Shown here: positions 43,912 to 54,000 of the stretch, piece by piece
How positions within the stretch are numbered: the first letter of the stretch is position 1
Layout: every line of letters begins with the position of its first letter
Origin: Leeuwenhoekiella blandensis MED217
GTDB lineage: Bacteria > Bacteroidota > Bacteroidia > Flavobacteriales > Flavobacteriaceae
Direction of reading: 5' to 3'
Assembly (NCBI RefSeq): GCF_000152985.1
Contig: NZ_CH672395.1
Location: forward strand, 62,001-126,000
DNA: 64,000 nucleotides
Position numbers and translations under genes: made by a program
Notes under the pieces: model-generated
What the model saw: only the letters and a program-made list of their open reading frames with translations
The model's database searches: none
Told to the model about the DNA's origin: nothing

Positions 43912-44627
43912 TGCTGGTAACTACAAAAGCTATAGTCATTTCGGCAATTAAGTATGGGGAAGCAGACCTTATTGTACGCTGCTTTACAGAAGAAGCCGGA
44001 CTCAAATCGTACATTTTACAGCGTATTTTAAAATCTAAAAAGGGTAAACTGCGCACGGCGATGTTTCAGCCTGCTAGTCAGTTAGAGTTGGTTGCAGTGC
44101 ATAAAGACAAAGGAACCCTCGAGAGTATACGCGAGGCTAAAGTGATTCAACCCTACGTGAGTTTACACACCGATGTGTTGAAGTCAAGCGTGGTGCTTTT
44201 CCTTTCAGAAATGCTGCGCAATGCGATTCAGGAAGAAGAAGAGAACCGAGCACTATATGCGTTTCTGGAGCACGCGTTTTTATGGTTTGATCTACACGAG
44301 CAGACGGCAAATTTTCACCTTTTGTTTTTATTAGAATTGACAAAATATTTAGGTTTTTATCCGGATACTTCAGAGCTGCATCAGCCTCATTTTAATCTGG
44401 AAACCGGAATTTTTGAACCGGTTGAACATTTTTACAGCATTTCCGAAGAAAATTTAAATACGCTCAAACTGCTATTGGGTATAAATTTTGATGCACTTTT
44501 TACCATAAAACTGAATCAAAAAAGGCGCGCAGACTTTATAAATATGCTTTTGGCGTACTATGAATTACATTTACACGGGTTTAAAAAACCAAAGTCACTG
44601 GCTGTGTTAAGCTCCCTTTTTAACTAA
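43911..44627 (+). CDS. recO: DNA repair protein RecO
   Basis: A 238-residue recombination mediator that helps load RecA with RecR. N-terminal OB-fold (MLVTTKAIVISAIKYGEADLIVRCFTEEAG, about residues 1-80), followed by a helical C-terminal part. The start ATG at 43911 shares one base with the porZ stop (TAATG); a longer frame starts inside porZ and is rejected. Co-transcription with porZ and the downstream TonB-dependent receptor is likely, with 9 nt to the next ATG. Confidence 0.92.
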   Translation: MLVTTKAIVISAIKYGEADLIVRCFTEEAGLKSYILQRILKSKKGKLRTAMFQPASQLELVAVHKDKGTLESIREAKVIQPYVSLHTDVLKSSVVLFLSEMLRNAIQEEEENRALYAFLEHAFLWFDLHEQTANFHLLFLLELTKYLGFYPDTSELHQPHFNLETGIFEPVEHFYSISEENLNTLKLLLGINFDALFTIKLNQKRRADFINMLLAYYELHLHGFKKPKSLAVLSSLFN

Positions 44628-44636
44628 CCGTATTTT

Positions 44637-47042
44637 ATGAGATTACCCCTTATTTTTCTCCTTTTTACTTTTTGCTCTGTCGCTGTACAAGCGCAAACTA
44701 TAAAGCTGCTTGACAAGCAGACCAAATCCCCGGTGACTAATGCTGCTTTGTATAACAGTGCACGATCTACCTACGTGGTAAGTGATGAAGAAGGAAACGC
44801 TGACGTGTCTGCCTTCACAAAATCTGAAACTATTTTTATCACCCATGTCTCCCACATCACGCTAAAAACCACAAAGGCGGCAATCGTTTCTGAAGGAAAT
44901 GTGGTTTATTTGGAAGATAACGAGAACCAACTTAACGAGGTGGTGCTTTCGGTGTCAAAATTTGAGCAGGAGTCTAAAGATATCGCCCAAAAAATAGTAA
45001 GTCTGGATGCTGAAGATATTGAGATGAAAAATCCGCAAACAGCTGCAGATTTTCTAAGTCAGAGCGGGCAGGTTTTTGTTCAAAAAAGTCAGTTGGGTGG
45101 TGGTAGCCCGATGATACGTGGTTTTTCAACAAACCGATTGCTGTTGACGGTAGACGGTGTACGTATGAACACGGCTATTTTTCGCTCAGGAAACCTTCAG
45201 AATGTGATCAATATCGATCCCTTTACGATAGATCAAACTGAAGTTATTTTAGGTCCGGGATCTGTGGTGTATGGTAGTGATGCAATAGGAGGTGTGATGA
45301 ATTTTTATACTAAAAAACCGGCCTTTTCTTTTGAAGAAGGTACTGCATTTTCAGGAATGGCGCTTACCCGATATGCGACTGCCAATAATGAAAAAACCGG
45401 TCACATCGACTTCAATATCGGTGCTAAGAAGTGGGCGTTTTTAACTAGCGTAAGCTATTCTGATTTTGACGATCTGCGTATGGGAAGTCACGGCCCTGAA
45501 GATTATTTGCGTCCCGAATATGTGGTGACTGAAAACGGTGTGGATACGGTGGTAGAAAATGACGACCCAAATGTGCAAACGCCCACCGGTTTTGATATGA
45601 TCAACCTTACCCAAAAAGTGCGCTATATGCCCAACAGTATTTGGGATTTTAATCTTGGGTTGCATTACAGCGCTACTTCAGACTATGCGCGTTACGACAG
45701 GCTCACGCGAACCAGAAACGGGCAGCTGCGTTCTGCAGAATGGTATTACGGTCCGCAGTTGTGGTTTATGGGAAATCTTCAAATCGATAAAAAAGGAAAC
45801 GGCGATTTTTATGACGATGCCAAGCTTACTGCGGCAATTCAATATTTTGAAGAGAGTAGAAACGATCGTGATTTTGGCGATTCAATACTATTTACCACGC
45901 AAGAGCAGGTGAACGCCTATTCTTTAGCTCTTGATTTTACTAAGAAAATGGGCTCAAATCAGTTATTTTATGGGCTGGAATATGTGTATAACAAAATTGG
46001 CTCCTACGGAAAGCAAATCGATATCAACACCGGCGACCAGGCAGCAACCGCAACCCGCTATCCAGATGATTCCAGCTGGCAATCACTGGCAGCCTATTTA
46101 AGTGGGCAGTTCAATTTGGCTGAAAGTTTAACCTTGCAAACAGGCGTGCGGTACAATCATATATTGATCGATGCTACGTTTGACGATACTTTTTATGATT
46201 TTCCATTTGAAAAGGCAGATGTAAGCTTCGGAAATTTTACCGGAAATGCCGGCCTGAATTGGCAAACGGCAGAAAATTTCAATCTTAAACTGAATTTGGG
46301 CACAGCATTTAGAGCGCCTAATATTGATGATATCGGGAAAATCTTTGATAGTGAACCCGGGTCTGTGGTGGTGCCTAATCCTGATCTCAAGGCAGAATAT
46401 GCCTATAATGCCGAGTTGGGTGCGGCGTGGCGTATTGATGAAAAATTACGTCTGGATGTCGCAACCTATTACACGCATTTGAACAATGCGCTTGTGCGTC
46501 GTGATTTTAGTCTAAACGGAGCGACAACCGTAGATTATCAAGGTGAGCCAAGTAATGTACAAGCAATTCAAAATGCTGCAAGTGCTGAGGTTTATGGTGT
46601 TGAAGCCGGTTTAGAATATTTGTTTAACAAGAATATAAAACTCACTTCTCAGATCGCTGTTACCGAAGGAAGTCAGGAAGAAGAGGACGGCAGCGAAGCG
46701 CCGTTGCGACACGCGGCACCACTCTTTGGAAATACGCACCTTATTTATCGTATGAAGCGCTGGAAGTTTGACGCGTCTGCAGAATATAACGGGCAGTTTG
46801 AGTATGACGAACTCGCGCCATCGCAACAGGGCAATGCCTATTTGTACGCGCTGGATGCTGATGGTAATCCGTACTCACCGCGCTGGTACACGTTGAATGT
46901 ATACAGTGAATACCAGATCGCACAAAACTGGAAAGCGACCGCCGCTTTAGAAAATATCACAGATCAACGGTATCGCCCGTATTCTTCAGGCATTTCAGCT
47001 CCCGGACGTAATTTAATTATGGCGTTGAAGTATACGTTTTAG
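44637..47042 (+). CDS. TonB-dependent outer membrane receptor
   Basis: An 801-residue receptor. Signal peptide (ends VQAQT), a short carboxypeptidase-regulatory-like domain (about residues 20-95), a plug domain (about 110-230, SPMIRGFSTNRLLLTVDGVR, VYGSDAIGGVMNFYT) and a 22-strand-type barrel ending in LKYTF. The plug motif with NTAIFRSGNLQNV resembles the hemoglobin/transferrin/lactoferrin receptor group, so heme or iron-source uptake is a reasonable guess. No haem gene lies beside it. Its 3' end is duplicated as a broken fragment at 47599-47688. Confidence 0.88.
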   Translation: MRLPLIFLLFTFCSVAVQAQTIKLLDKQTKSPVTNAALYNSARSTYVVSDEEGNADVSAFTKSETIFITHVSHITLKTTKAAIVSEGNVVYLEDNENQLNEVVLSVSKFEQESKDIAQKIVSLDAEDIEMKNPQTAADFLSQSGQVFVQKSQLGGGSPMIRGFSTNRLLLTVDGVRMNTAIFRSGNLQNVINIDPFTIDQTEVILGPGSVVYGSDAIGGVMNFYTKKPAFSFEEGTAFSGMALTRYATANNEKTGHIDFNIGAKKWAFLTSVSYSDFDDLRMGSHGPEDYLRPEYVVTENGVDTVVENDDPNVQTPTGFDMINLTQKVRYMPNSIWDFNLGLHYSATSDYARYDRLTRTRNGQLRSAEWYYGPQLWFMGNLQIDKKGNGDFYDDAKLTAAIQYFEESRNDRDFGDSILFTTQEQVNAYSLALDFTKKMGSNQLFYGLEYVYNKIGSYGKQIDINTGDQAATATRYPDDSSWQSLAAYLSGQFNLAESLTLQTGVRYNHILIDATFDDTFYDFPFEKADVSFGNFTGNAGLNWQTAENFNLKLNLGTAFRAPNIDDIGKIFDSEPGSVVVPNPDLKAEYAYNAELGAAWRIDEKLRLDVATYYTHLNNALVRRDFSLNGATTVDYQGEPSNVQAIQNAASAEVYGVEAGLEYLFNKNIKLTSQIAVTEGSQEEEDGSEAPLRHAAPLFGNTHLIYRMKRWKFDASAEYNGQFEYDELAPSQQGNAYLYALDADGNPYSPRWYTLNVYSEYQIAQNWKATAALENITDQRYRPYSSGISAPGRNLIMALKYTF

Positions 47043-47063
47043 AGAGTTAAAATTTATTGAATA

Positions 47064-47513
47064 ATGTGTCAAATAGAATTGAAATATCTCCAATACTTAG
47101 TTAATATCTGTTCTTGTGAGTTTGAATTCATTTACCATTTTACACAAAACGTAAAAGAATGTTATCCTAAAGCATCAGAGCAAGAAGTTAAGAGTATATC
47201 CTTAATTTTAATGGGTTTGCTCTTGGAAAAAAAGTTTTTACAAGTTTATGATTTCTATTCTCAAGAACCATTGGGTTCAACCACTGAGGATAGTTTGGAA
47301 ACAATTGACAATTTATGGTTTGAGGGAGCTTCATATATTGATTTTATAAGCCTCGTAAATTTTACCCTTCAGGAATGGTTTGTAAATCTGCTAAAAGAAA
47401 AGGGATATAATTTCCAAGATAATTGGCTAGAGTATATAAGTGAACACCTGTGGCTTCAAGATCTTTTAAGGATATCCCAGTCTGATATTCAAAAGGTAGA
47501 AGCAATGCTATGA
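47064..47513 (+). CDS. orphan hypothetical protein A, AT-rich
   Basis: A 149-residue soluble, acidic protein of unknown family, with Trp/Phe-rich segments (LQEWFVNLLKEKGYNF, SEHLWLQDLL). It starts 21 nt after the receptor stop. Codon use is markedly AT-richer than the receptor and recO, suggesting separate ancestry. No toxin or immunity motif was recognised. It lies between the intact receptor and a broken copy of the receptor tail, so it appears to have been inserted or carried with that segment. Confidence 0.65.
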   Translation: MCQIELKYLQYLVNICSCEFEFIYHFTQNVKECYPKASEQEVKSISLILMGLLLEKKFLQVYDFYSQEPLGSTTEDSLETIDNLWFEGASYIDFISLVNFTLQEWFVNLLKEKGYNFQDNWLEYISEHLWLQDLLRISQSDIQKVEAML

Positions 47514-47598
47514 TTTAGATTAAGGCGAAATATAAGACCCGTAGGTAATGTTTAATTTCATCTAAAATATAGTTTTTCAGTTTTTTGTCTAAATGATA

Positions 47599-47688
47599 AA
47601 CATTACCGACCAGCGCTAACGCCCTTATTCTTTTGGGATATCAGCACCGGGACGTAATCTGATTATGGCGTTGAAGTATACGTTTTAG
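47599..47688 (+). pseudogene. broken 3'-end copy of the TonB-dependent receptor
   Basis: Encodes NITDQR-stop-RPYSFGISAPGRNLIMALKYTF-type sequence, equivalent to the last 29 residues of the receptor at 44637-47042. Over 90 nt, 74 are identical; 27 of 29 residues are conserved, and most differences are synonymous. The last 27 nt are identical. A TAA replaces the Tyr codon at 47617-47619. Upstream similarity fades before 47599. It looks like the tail of a diverged second allele or paralogue. Confidence 0.85.
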
Positions 47689-47709
47689 GGTTTTATCAAT
47701 CGATTATAA

Positions 47710-48195
47710 ATGAAATTTGAAACATTACTTGGGAACTCTATTGCTTTTGCAGCATCTTGTATCGGGGAAGAGTTTATAAATAAACCTTTTCAAAATGGCA
47801 CATATTTTTTAGAAAAGGATTCAAGTTACAAGTTGTTTTATGATTCAAGATATAACTGTCTAAGCATTCATGAAAATGATAGAAAGGTTGTTCATTCAAT
47901 AACGGTTCATTTGCTTGAAGTTTTAAATTTTAAAAGTTTCAATTCATTAGTAGCACAGTATGGCGCACCAGATCATATCTGGGTGGCAACTAATACTTCT
48001 ATGATTAGCGAAACGATCGATGATTCTAATCCTGAATTTAAGCAACGTCTAACAAAATCAGAACACGATCTTCGTGAGGGTACTTTTGAAGAAAAGCCGC
48101 TCGTTATCATCTGGAATAAGGGAGATTTTGAGATCAAAGTACTTTTCAGGTACGAACAAAATCAGAGTAAAATTACTTACAGATCTTTAGAGTAA
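47710..48195 (+). CDS. orphan hypothetical protein B, AT-rich
   Basis: A 161-residue soluble protein of unknown family, with segments YGAPDHIWVATNTSMISE and EEKPLVIIWNKGDFEIKVLFRYE. It starts 21 nt after the stop of the receptor-tail pseudogene, exactly the spacing seen between the intact receptor and orphan A. It is AT-rich relative to its surroundings and has no resemblance to orphan A. It converges on the fusion gene at 48205-50751. Confidence 0.68.
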   Translation: MKFETLLGNSIAFAASCIGEEFINKPFQNGTYFLEKDSSYKLFYDSRYNCLSIHENDRKVVHSITVHLLEVLNFKSFNSLVAQYGAPDHIWVATNTSMISETIDDSNPEFKQRLTKSEHDLREGTFEEKPLVIIWNKGDFEIKVLFRYEQNQSKITYRSLE

Positions 48196-48204
48196 ACCTT
48201 CATT

Positions 48205-50751
48205 TTAAACCGGCTTTTGCAATGCCTGCTTGATCACCTCACTCCAGATGATGTAACCTTTTTTGTTGAGGTGCAAGCCGTCTGACATATAGAGTTCGGG
48301 ATTGGGTTTGTCGTCTAGCGAAATCATTTGTGAGAATACGTTAATGAATTGTGCATCCAACCCGGTAATCACATATTCTGAAAGCAGTTCGTTAAGCTCC
48401 ATAAATTGCGGGATGAGATGGGCGCGTTCTACACTTGGTTTTAAGCTGATGACCGCCAGCGGAACTTTAGGATATTTTGCTTTTACCGCTTTGATAAGCT
48501 CTTTAAAATCGGCTAGAACTTCAAGTGGTGTGCGGCCTTGGGTAATGTCGTTTTCTCCGGCATATAAAATTAGCTTCGACGGATTCACATCTTGAAAGAT
48601 TTCCTCAAAATAGTGCAAACACCAGGCATACGTAGAGCCACCAAATCCCAGGTTTAAAGTGTGCATGGGCGCAAGATCTTCTTGCATATGCACCCACAAC
48701 CGCACCGAAGAACTTCCGTAGAAAACGTATAAATCTTCTTGATTTTTCAGTTTTTCAACACGACGACGCAGGCGTTTGATCTCGTTAGCCCACATTACCG
48801 GTGGTTCTTCTTCCGGCACCGCCGAAAAAGTACTGGTCATCAACCTTTTTACTTTTTCGCGAGCTTCGGCCACATAATCGATATACTTTTTTTGATAGTC
48901 TTCCACAAATGCTTTGACCACAACAGGATCGTTTTTAGCTACGTGATCACTCATTTTAAAAGGCTTCAGGATATTGCAGTAAAACAAGGTGTCGTTGATG
49001 CGTTTATCAAAATTTACCAAAACGATCGGGATGATGAGTGGTTCGGTTTTGAGATTTAGAGCGAGGTTAAAGGCGCCTGTTTTAAAAGCGCCGGGAGATT
49101 CTTCAGAAGTGTATGAAGTACCTTCCGGACTGATGATGAGATTCTTTTTGTTTTTTAAAAATTCGCTTGCCGCTGTATAAAAAATACTGCGGTTGCTGGT
49201 TTTGGCAGCGGCTTCAGGCAGTTCAGATTCTTTGGTGTATACGTTGATGTAGCCTAGATTTTCATAATAATTTTGATGTCCGTATTCCTGACCTTGCGCG
49301 ATGCGCACCGTGCGTATGCCGGGCTCACCGTATTTATCATCAAGCAAAACGCTGATAAAATGTGAGTCTAATGTGATCTGAAATTGATTATTCAGCGTGT
49401 AAAATGGATGATTCAATAAGTGGTTGTAAATAAAAATATGCCCTGAATCCTCAGGTAGATTCTCTAAACCTTCAACGTGTACCATTACCTGTTTTAACGC
49501 TTCGCGTGTAGCTTGCGCACAAGCTTTGCGTTTGTGTTGTGGAGTAGTTTCAGGATTGTTTTCGGCGACAGCCTCATAAATAGAGCGCAACGCATTTTTA
49601 AACTGATGTTCGCGCCGATCGTGTTTTAAAAACTCGAGACTCAGTGATGCGATGTGTCGCTCTAGGCTTGAGCCCTGCGTTACTAAATTCTGCAAGGTTT
49701 CATACGCAAGCGCTTTGGTGGTTTGATCTTTTAACAAATGAAATACCGAATGCAGCCCCGAATTTACAGTAAGCCGAGAGCGGTTGTTTTCGATCAATTG
49801 ATATACGGCATCAATGCTGTGCTTACCTAAAAGCGAAGTATATCGAATAAACGCGGCGTTGATTTGATTGCCAATAAGCCAGATGAGGCGGTGGTAAAAG
49901 CGTTTTTTGAGTGAGTCATCTTCTTCCAGAAGTTGGTGCAAATCCAGATGATTGATAAAATATACCGCTGTTTTTTCAGTGGTGATGGCGTTGCAAATGT
50001 CAGGAAGGTTGAGGAGGGAAGACCAGCCAAAAATAAATCCGGAATTAGAAATACTGCGCTGGCTGATGTCTATTTTGCCTTCCATACGCTTGATGGCCAC
50101 CTCGCCGTGAATTAAAATGTATAAACCCTCTGAAGCGCTGTCTTGCGCATAAATGATTTCGTTAGGCTCATAATCACGGCGTTGAACAAGCTTTGCGAGT
50201 TTGTTTAATTGAGGTTCAGAAAACTGATCAAGAAATGGTGATCGCCGCATCAAGTGAATGATCTCTGACTTTTCAATGGAAGGATTCAGGTAAAAGTGTT
50301 CGTCTTTAGGAATTTGAAAACTTTGCGGCCGTAACAAAGAAGCCTGCTTGCTCAATGCATTTTTAAGCAGTTGGTAGTTGGTTTGACAAACCGCGAGAAG
50401 CAGCGTGTTCACTTCTGCAATAGTTGCTTTAAAATCGGTGATCGGCACTTTGTAAAAAGTGGCTTCTTCACTGGCAATTTTTGCGCTAAAGGTATAGCGC
50501 TCCGGTGCAAAAAAACCATTCCAACCTATTGTGGTAAAAACGGTGTCGCTATGTGCGACCTGCACTTCTTGTTCTGCGTTTTGATGTTGCGTGTAAAAGT
50601 CAAGACTGCCTTCAATAAGCCAATAGAGGTGTTTTACTTTTTTATGAATGGTGCAAAGTGTGGCGCCTTTGTGTTGAGAAATCAACTGACCGGTAGGCAA
50701 CAGCTCTTGTAATAATTCAAGCGAAATTTTAGTAGCAGTAAGTGTTTTCAA
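48205..50751 (-). CDS. cNMP-binding x2 / acyltransferase / SGNH hydrolase fusion
   Basis: An 848-residue four-domain protein. Two cyclic-nucleotide-binding domains (about residues 10-125 and 165-290, the second with EGLYILIHGEVAIK and a glycine-rich turn) are followed by a PlsC-like acyltransferase (about 420-640, motif III-like ISPEGTSYTSEESPGAFKTG). A C-terminal SGNH/GDSL hydrolase follows (about 680-848; block I FYGSSSVRLW, block II LGFGGSTY, block III YAGENDI, block V DGLHLNKKGY). The acyltransferase motif I region reads YNHLLNHPFYT, without the canonical HX4D. No membrane span is apparent. The start is TTG at 50751, since no ATG lies nearby upstream. Regulation of lipid acyl exchange by cyclic nucleotides is an inference. 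Confidence 0.85.
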   Translation of the reverse strand: MKTLTATKISLELLQELLPTGQLISQHKGATLCTIHKKVKHLYWLIEGSLDFYTQHQNAEQEVQVAHSDTVFTTIGWNGFFAPERYTFSAKIASEEATFYKVPITDFKATIAEVNTLLLAVCQTNYQLLKNALSKQASLLRPQSFQIPKDEHFYLNPSIEKSEIIHLMRRSPFLDQFSEPQLNKLAKLVQRRDYEPNEIIYAQDSASEGLYILIHGEVAIKRMEGKIDISQRSISNSGFIFGWSSLLNLPDICNAITTEKTAVYFINHLDLHQLLEEDDSLKKRFYHRLIWLIGNQINAAFIRYTSLLGKHSIDAVYQLIENNRSRLTVNSGLHSVFHLLKDQTTKALAYETLQNLVTQGSSLERHIASLSLEFLKHDRREHQFKNALRSIYEAVAENNPETTPQHKRKACAQATREALKQVMVHVEGLENLPEDSGHIFIYNHLLNHPFYTLNNQFQITLDSHFISVLLDDKYGEPGIRTVRIAQGQEYGHQNYYENLGYINVYTKESELPEAAAKTSNRSIFYTAASEFLKNKKNLIISPEGTSYTSEESPGAFKTGAFNLALNLKTEPLIIPIVLVNFDKRINDTLFYCNILKPFKMSDHVAKNDPVVVKAFVEDYQKKYIDYVAEAREKVKRLMTSTFSAVPEEEPPVMWANEIKRLRRRVEKLKNQEDLYVFYGSSSVRLWVHMQEDLAPMHTLNLGFGGSTYAWCLHYFEEIFQDVNPSKLILYAGENDITQGRTPLEVLADFKELIKAVKAKYPKVPLAVISLKPSVERAHLIPQFMELNELLSEYVITGLDAQFINVFSQMISLDDKPNPELYMSDGLHLNKKGYIIWSEVIKQALQKPV

Positions 50752-51023
50752 TAGATAGCAGGTTTTAAGTCCTTTACAAATTATCGCTTTGTGCTCAAAA
50801 AACGGCTTCAGTTACTGCTTCACGCTGCATTTTTATGAATATTGAAATTTGTCATCTTTGTTTTTTGTGATTTGGCAATAAAACACGGCAATGCGTCACT
50901 TTGGATAACGCACGCGCTGCTTTTTCGGAAATCTAAATGGGCATTTTGAATACGCATCTTCACAACAGCTTGCTACTATGTTAAGGCATTCTTTTTATAG
51001 GTTTTTTTCTAATCTAAATTCCG

Positions 51024-51031
51024 TAATTTTG
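51024..51031 (+). promoter_or_regulatory. -7 box for ileS
   Basis: TAATTTTG matches TAnnTTTG exactly, 24 nt before the ileS ATG. The remaining 50752-51055 region has no T-box-like stem loops or gene that I can see. Confidence 0.55.
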
Positions 51032-51055
51032 CACACTTATTAGAAAACGCATATC

Positions 51056-54000
51056 ATGAGCACAAAGTTCCCTGAATATAAAGGACTTGACCTGCCCAAA
51101 GTGGCTGAGGAAATTTTAGCCTATTGGAAGGAAAACGACATATTTGAAAAAAGTATTTCTACGCGTGAAGGCAACGAACCTTACATCTTTTTTGAAGGTC
51201 CGCCATCTGCAAACGGAATGCCTGGTATTCACCATGTTATGGCACGTGCGATCAAGGATATTTTTTGCCGTTTTCAAACCCAGAAAGGAAAGCAGGTAAA
51301 ACGTAAGGCCGGTTGGGATACCCACGGACTTCCTGTAGAGCTTGGTGTGGAGAAAGAATTGGGCATTACCAAAGAAGATATTGGTACTAAGATCAGCGTT
51401 TCAGAATACAACGAAGCCTGTAAAAATGCGGTAATGCGCTACACCGATGTGTGGAACAACCTTACCGAGCAGATGGGTTATTGGGTAGATATGGAAGATC
51501 CCTACATCACCTACAAGCCAAAATACATGGAAACCGTATGGTGGCTGCTTAAGAATATTTACAACCAAGGCCTTATTTACAAAGGCTACACGATACAACC
51601 CTATTCACCAAAAGCGGGTACCGGTTTAAGTTCGCACGAACTTAACCAACCCGGGACGTATCAAGATGTTACGGATACGACGGTAACCGCACAGTTTAAG
51701 GTGATAGAAGACGAGACCTATAAAGCTTCTCCTCTTGCAGCTTTTGATGGAACAAAATATTTGATGGCGTGGACGACCACTCCGTGGACGTTGCCTTCAA
51801 ACACAGCCTTGACGGTTGGTAAGAAAATAGACTATGTTTTAGTAAAGACTTTCAACCAATATACGTTTGAACCTATTCAGGTGGTGATCGCGAAAGCTTT
51901 GGTTGGAAAACAATTCAGTAAGAAATTCTTTGCTGCAGAAAGTGAGGAGGATTTCGCAAAATTCAGTGAAGAAGATAAAAAGATTCCTTATCAAATCCTT
52001 TCTGAATTTAAAGGAAGCGAATTGCTAGAATTGCGATATGAGCCGGTGATCGATTATGTGCAGCCGCACGACAATCCACAGGATGCGTATCGCGTGATCG
52101 CGGGAGACTTCGTAACTACCGAAGACGGTACCGGTATCGTACACACCTCACCAACTTTTGGTGCAGATGATGCGATGGTGGCTAAACAAGCCGAGCCTCA
52201 AATTCCGCCGATGTTGGTGAAAGATGAGAATGGTAATTTGGTGCCGCTTGTAGACTTGCAAGGGCGTTTCCGTCCTGAACTGAAAGAGTTTGGCGGCAAG
52301 TATGTGAAAAACGAATATTACGACGACGGCGAAGCACCAGAGAAGAGTGTAGATGTTGAGATCGCAATTAAACTCAAAGAAGAAAATAAAGCCTTTAAAG
52401 TTGAAAAGTATGTGCACAGTTATCCAAACTGCTGGCGTACCGATAAGCCTATTTTATATTATCCGTTAGATTCCTGGTTCATCAAAGTAACTGATGTGCG
52501 TGATCGTATGCACGAGTTGAATCTGGGCATAAACTGGAAACCAAAAGCAACCGGTGAAGGCCGTTTTGGAAACTGGCTGGCCAATGCTAACGATTGGAAT
52601 TTATCGCGCTCGCGTTATTGGGGAATTCCATTGCCAATCTGGAGAACTGAGGATGGAAAAGAGGAAATCATTATTGGTTCGGTTTCCGAACTAAAAGAAA
52701 AAATTGCTAAAGCTGTAAAAGCCGGTGTGATGGACAGCGATCCATTTGCAGATTTTGTTCCGGGTGATATGAGCGAAGCAAATTATGATTTGATAGACCT
52801 GCATAAAAATGTGGTTGATGAGATCAAACTGGTTTCGCCAAGCGGAAAAGCTATGCGTCGTGAAGCAGATTTGATTGACGTATGGTTTGATAGCGGAAGT
52901 ATGCCGTATGCGCAATGGCACTACCCTTTTGAGAATAAAGAAATGGTTGAAGAAACCTGGCGTAAAGCCGACTTTATCGCAGAAGGTGTTGACCAAACGC
53001 GTGGTTGGTTCTATACACTTCACGCCATCGCAACGATGACTTTTGACGACGTTGCGTATAAAAATGTAGTTTCAAACGGACTCGTTTTAGACAAGAACGG
53101 TCAGAAGATGTCTAAGCGTTTGGGTAATGCGGTAGATCCGTTTACGACGCTCAACACTTTTGGTCCTGATGCAACGCGCTGGTATATGATCAGTAACGCG
53201 AATCCTTGGGATAACCTTAAGTTTGATCTGGACGGAATTACAGAGATTCAGCGTAAGTTCTTCGGAACCTTGTATAACACCTATTCGTTCTTTTCGTTGT
53301 ACGCGAATCTGGATAATTTCACTTATGCCGAAGCTGATATTGAATGGAAAGATAGACCGGAAATCGACCGTTGGATTCTTTCAGAATTACACACGTTGAT
53401 CGCGCAGGTAGAGAAATTCTATTCAGAATACGAGCCTACTAAAGCTACACGTGCAATTTCAGACTTTGTACAAGAAAATCTAAGTAACTGGTTTGTACGT
53501 TTAAGCCGCCGCCGTTATTGGAAAGGCGAGTATGCACACGATAAGATTTCAGCCTATCAAACGCTTTATCAATGTCTGGTAACCGTTGCAAAATTAGGAG
53601 CGCCGGTAGCTCCATTCTTTATGGATCGTTTGTATAAAGATCTGAATGGATTAACCAACAAGGAAGCTGCAGAAAGTGTACACCTCTCAGATTTCCCTGA
53701 AAGCAATACCGCGTTTATAGACACGAGCTTAGAGCATAAAATGCAAAAGGCACAAACGATCTCATCGTTAACCCTTTCGCTTCGCGCTAAAGAAAAAATC
53801 AAAGTGCGTCAGCCTTTGCAGCGCATTATGATTCCGGTGCTTGATGAAGCACAACGCGAAGAAATTATGGCTGTGCAAGACCTGATCAAGTCAGAAGTAA
53901 ATGTGAAAGCGATCGAGCTGATCGATGATGCTTCGGGTATTTTGGTAAAAAATATCAAGCCTAACTTTAAGGTTTTAGGTCCGCGTTTTGGTCGAGATAT

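Noticed and set aside
47064-48195. Toxin-immunity pair call for the two orphan genes
   Set aside because: No toxin or immunity motif, no shared operon with a toxin domain and no similarity between the two proteins could be seen; only the cassette layout supports it.
50752-51055. Possible T-box leader for ileS
   Set aside because: No specifier stem, T-box sequence or antiterminator was visible, and T-boxes are not typical of Bacteroidota; a plain -7 box explains expression.
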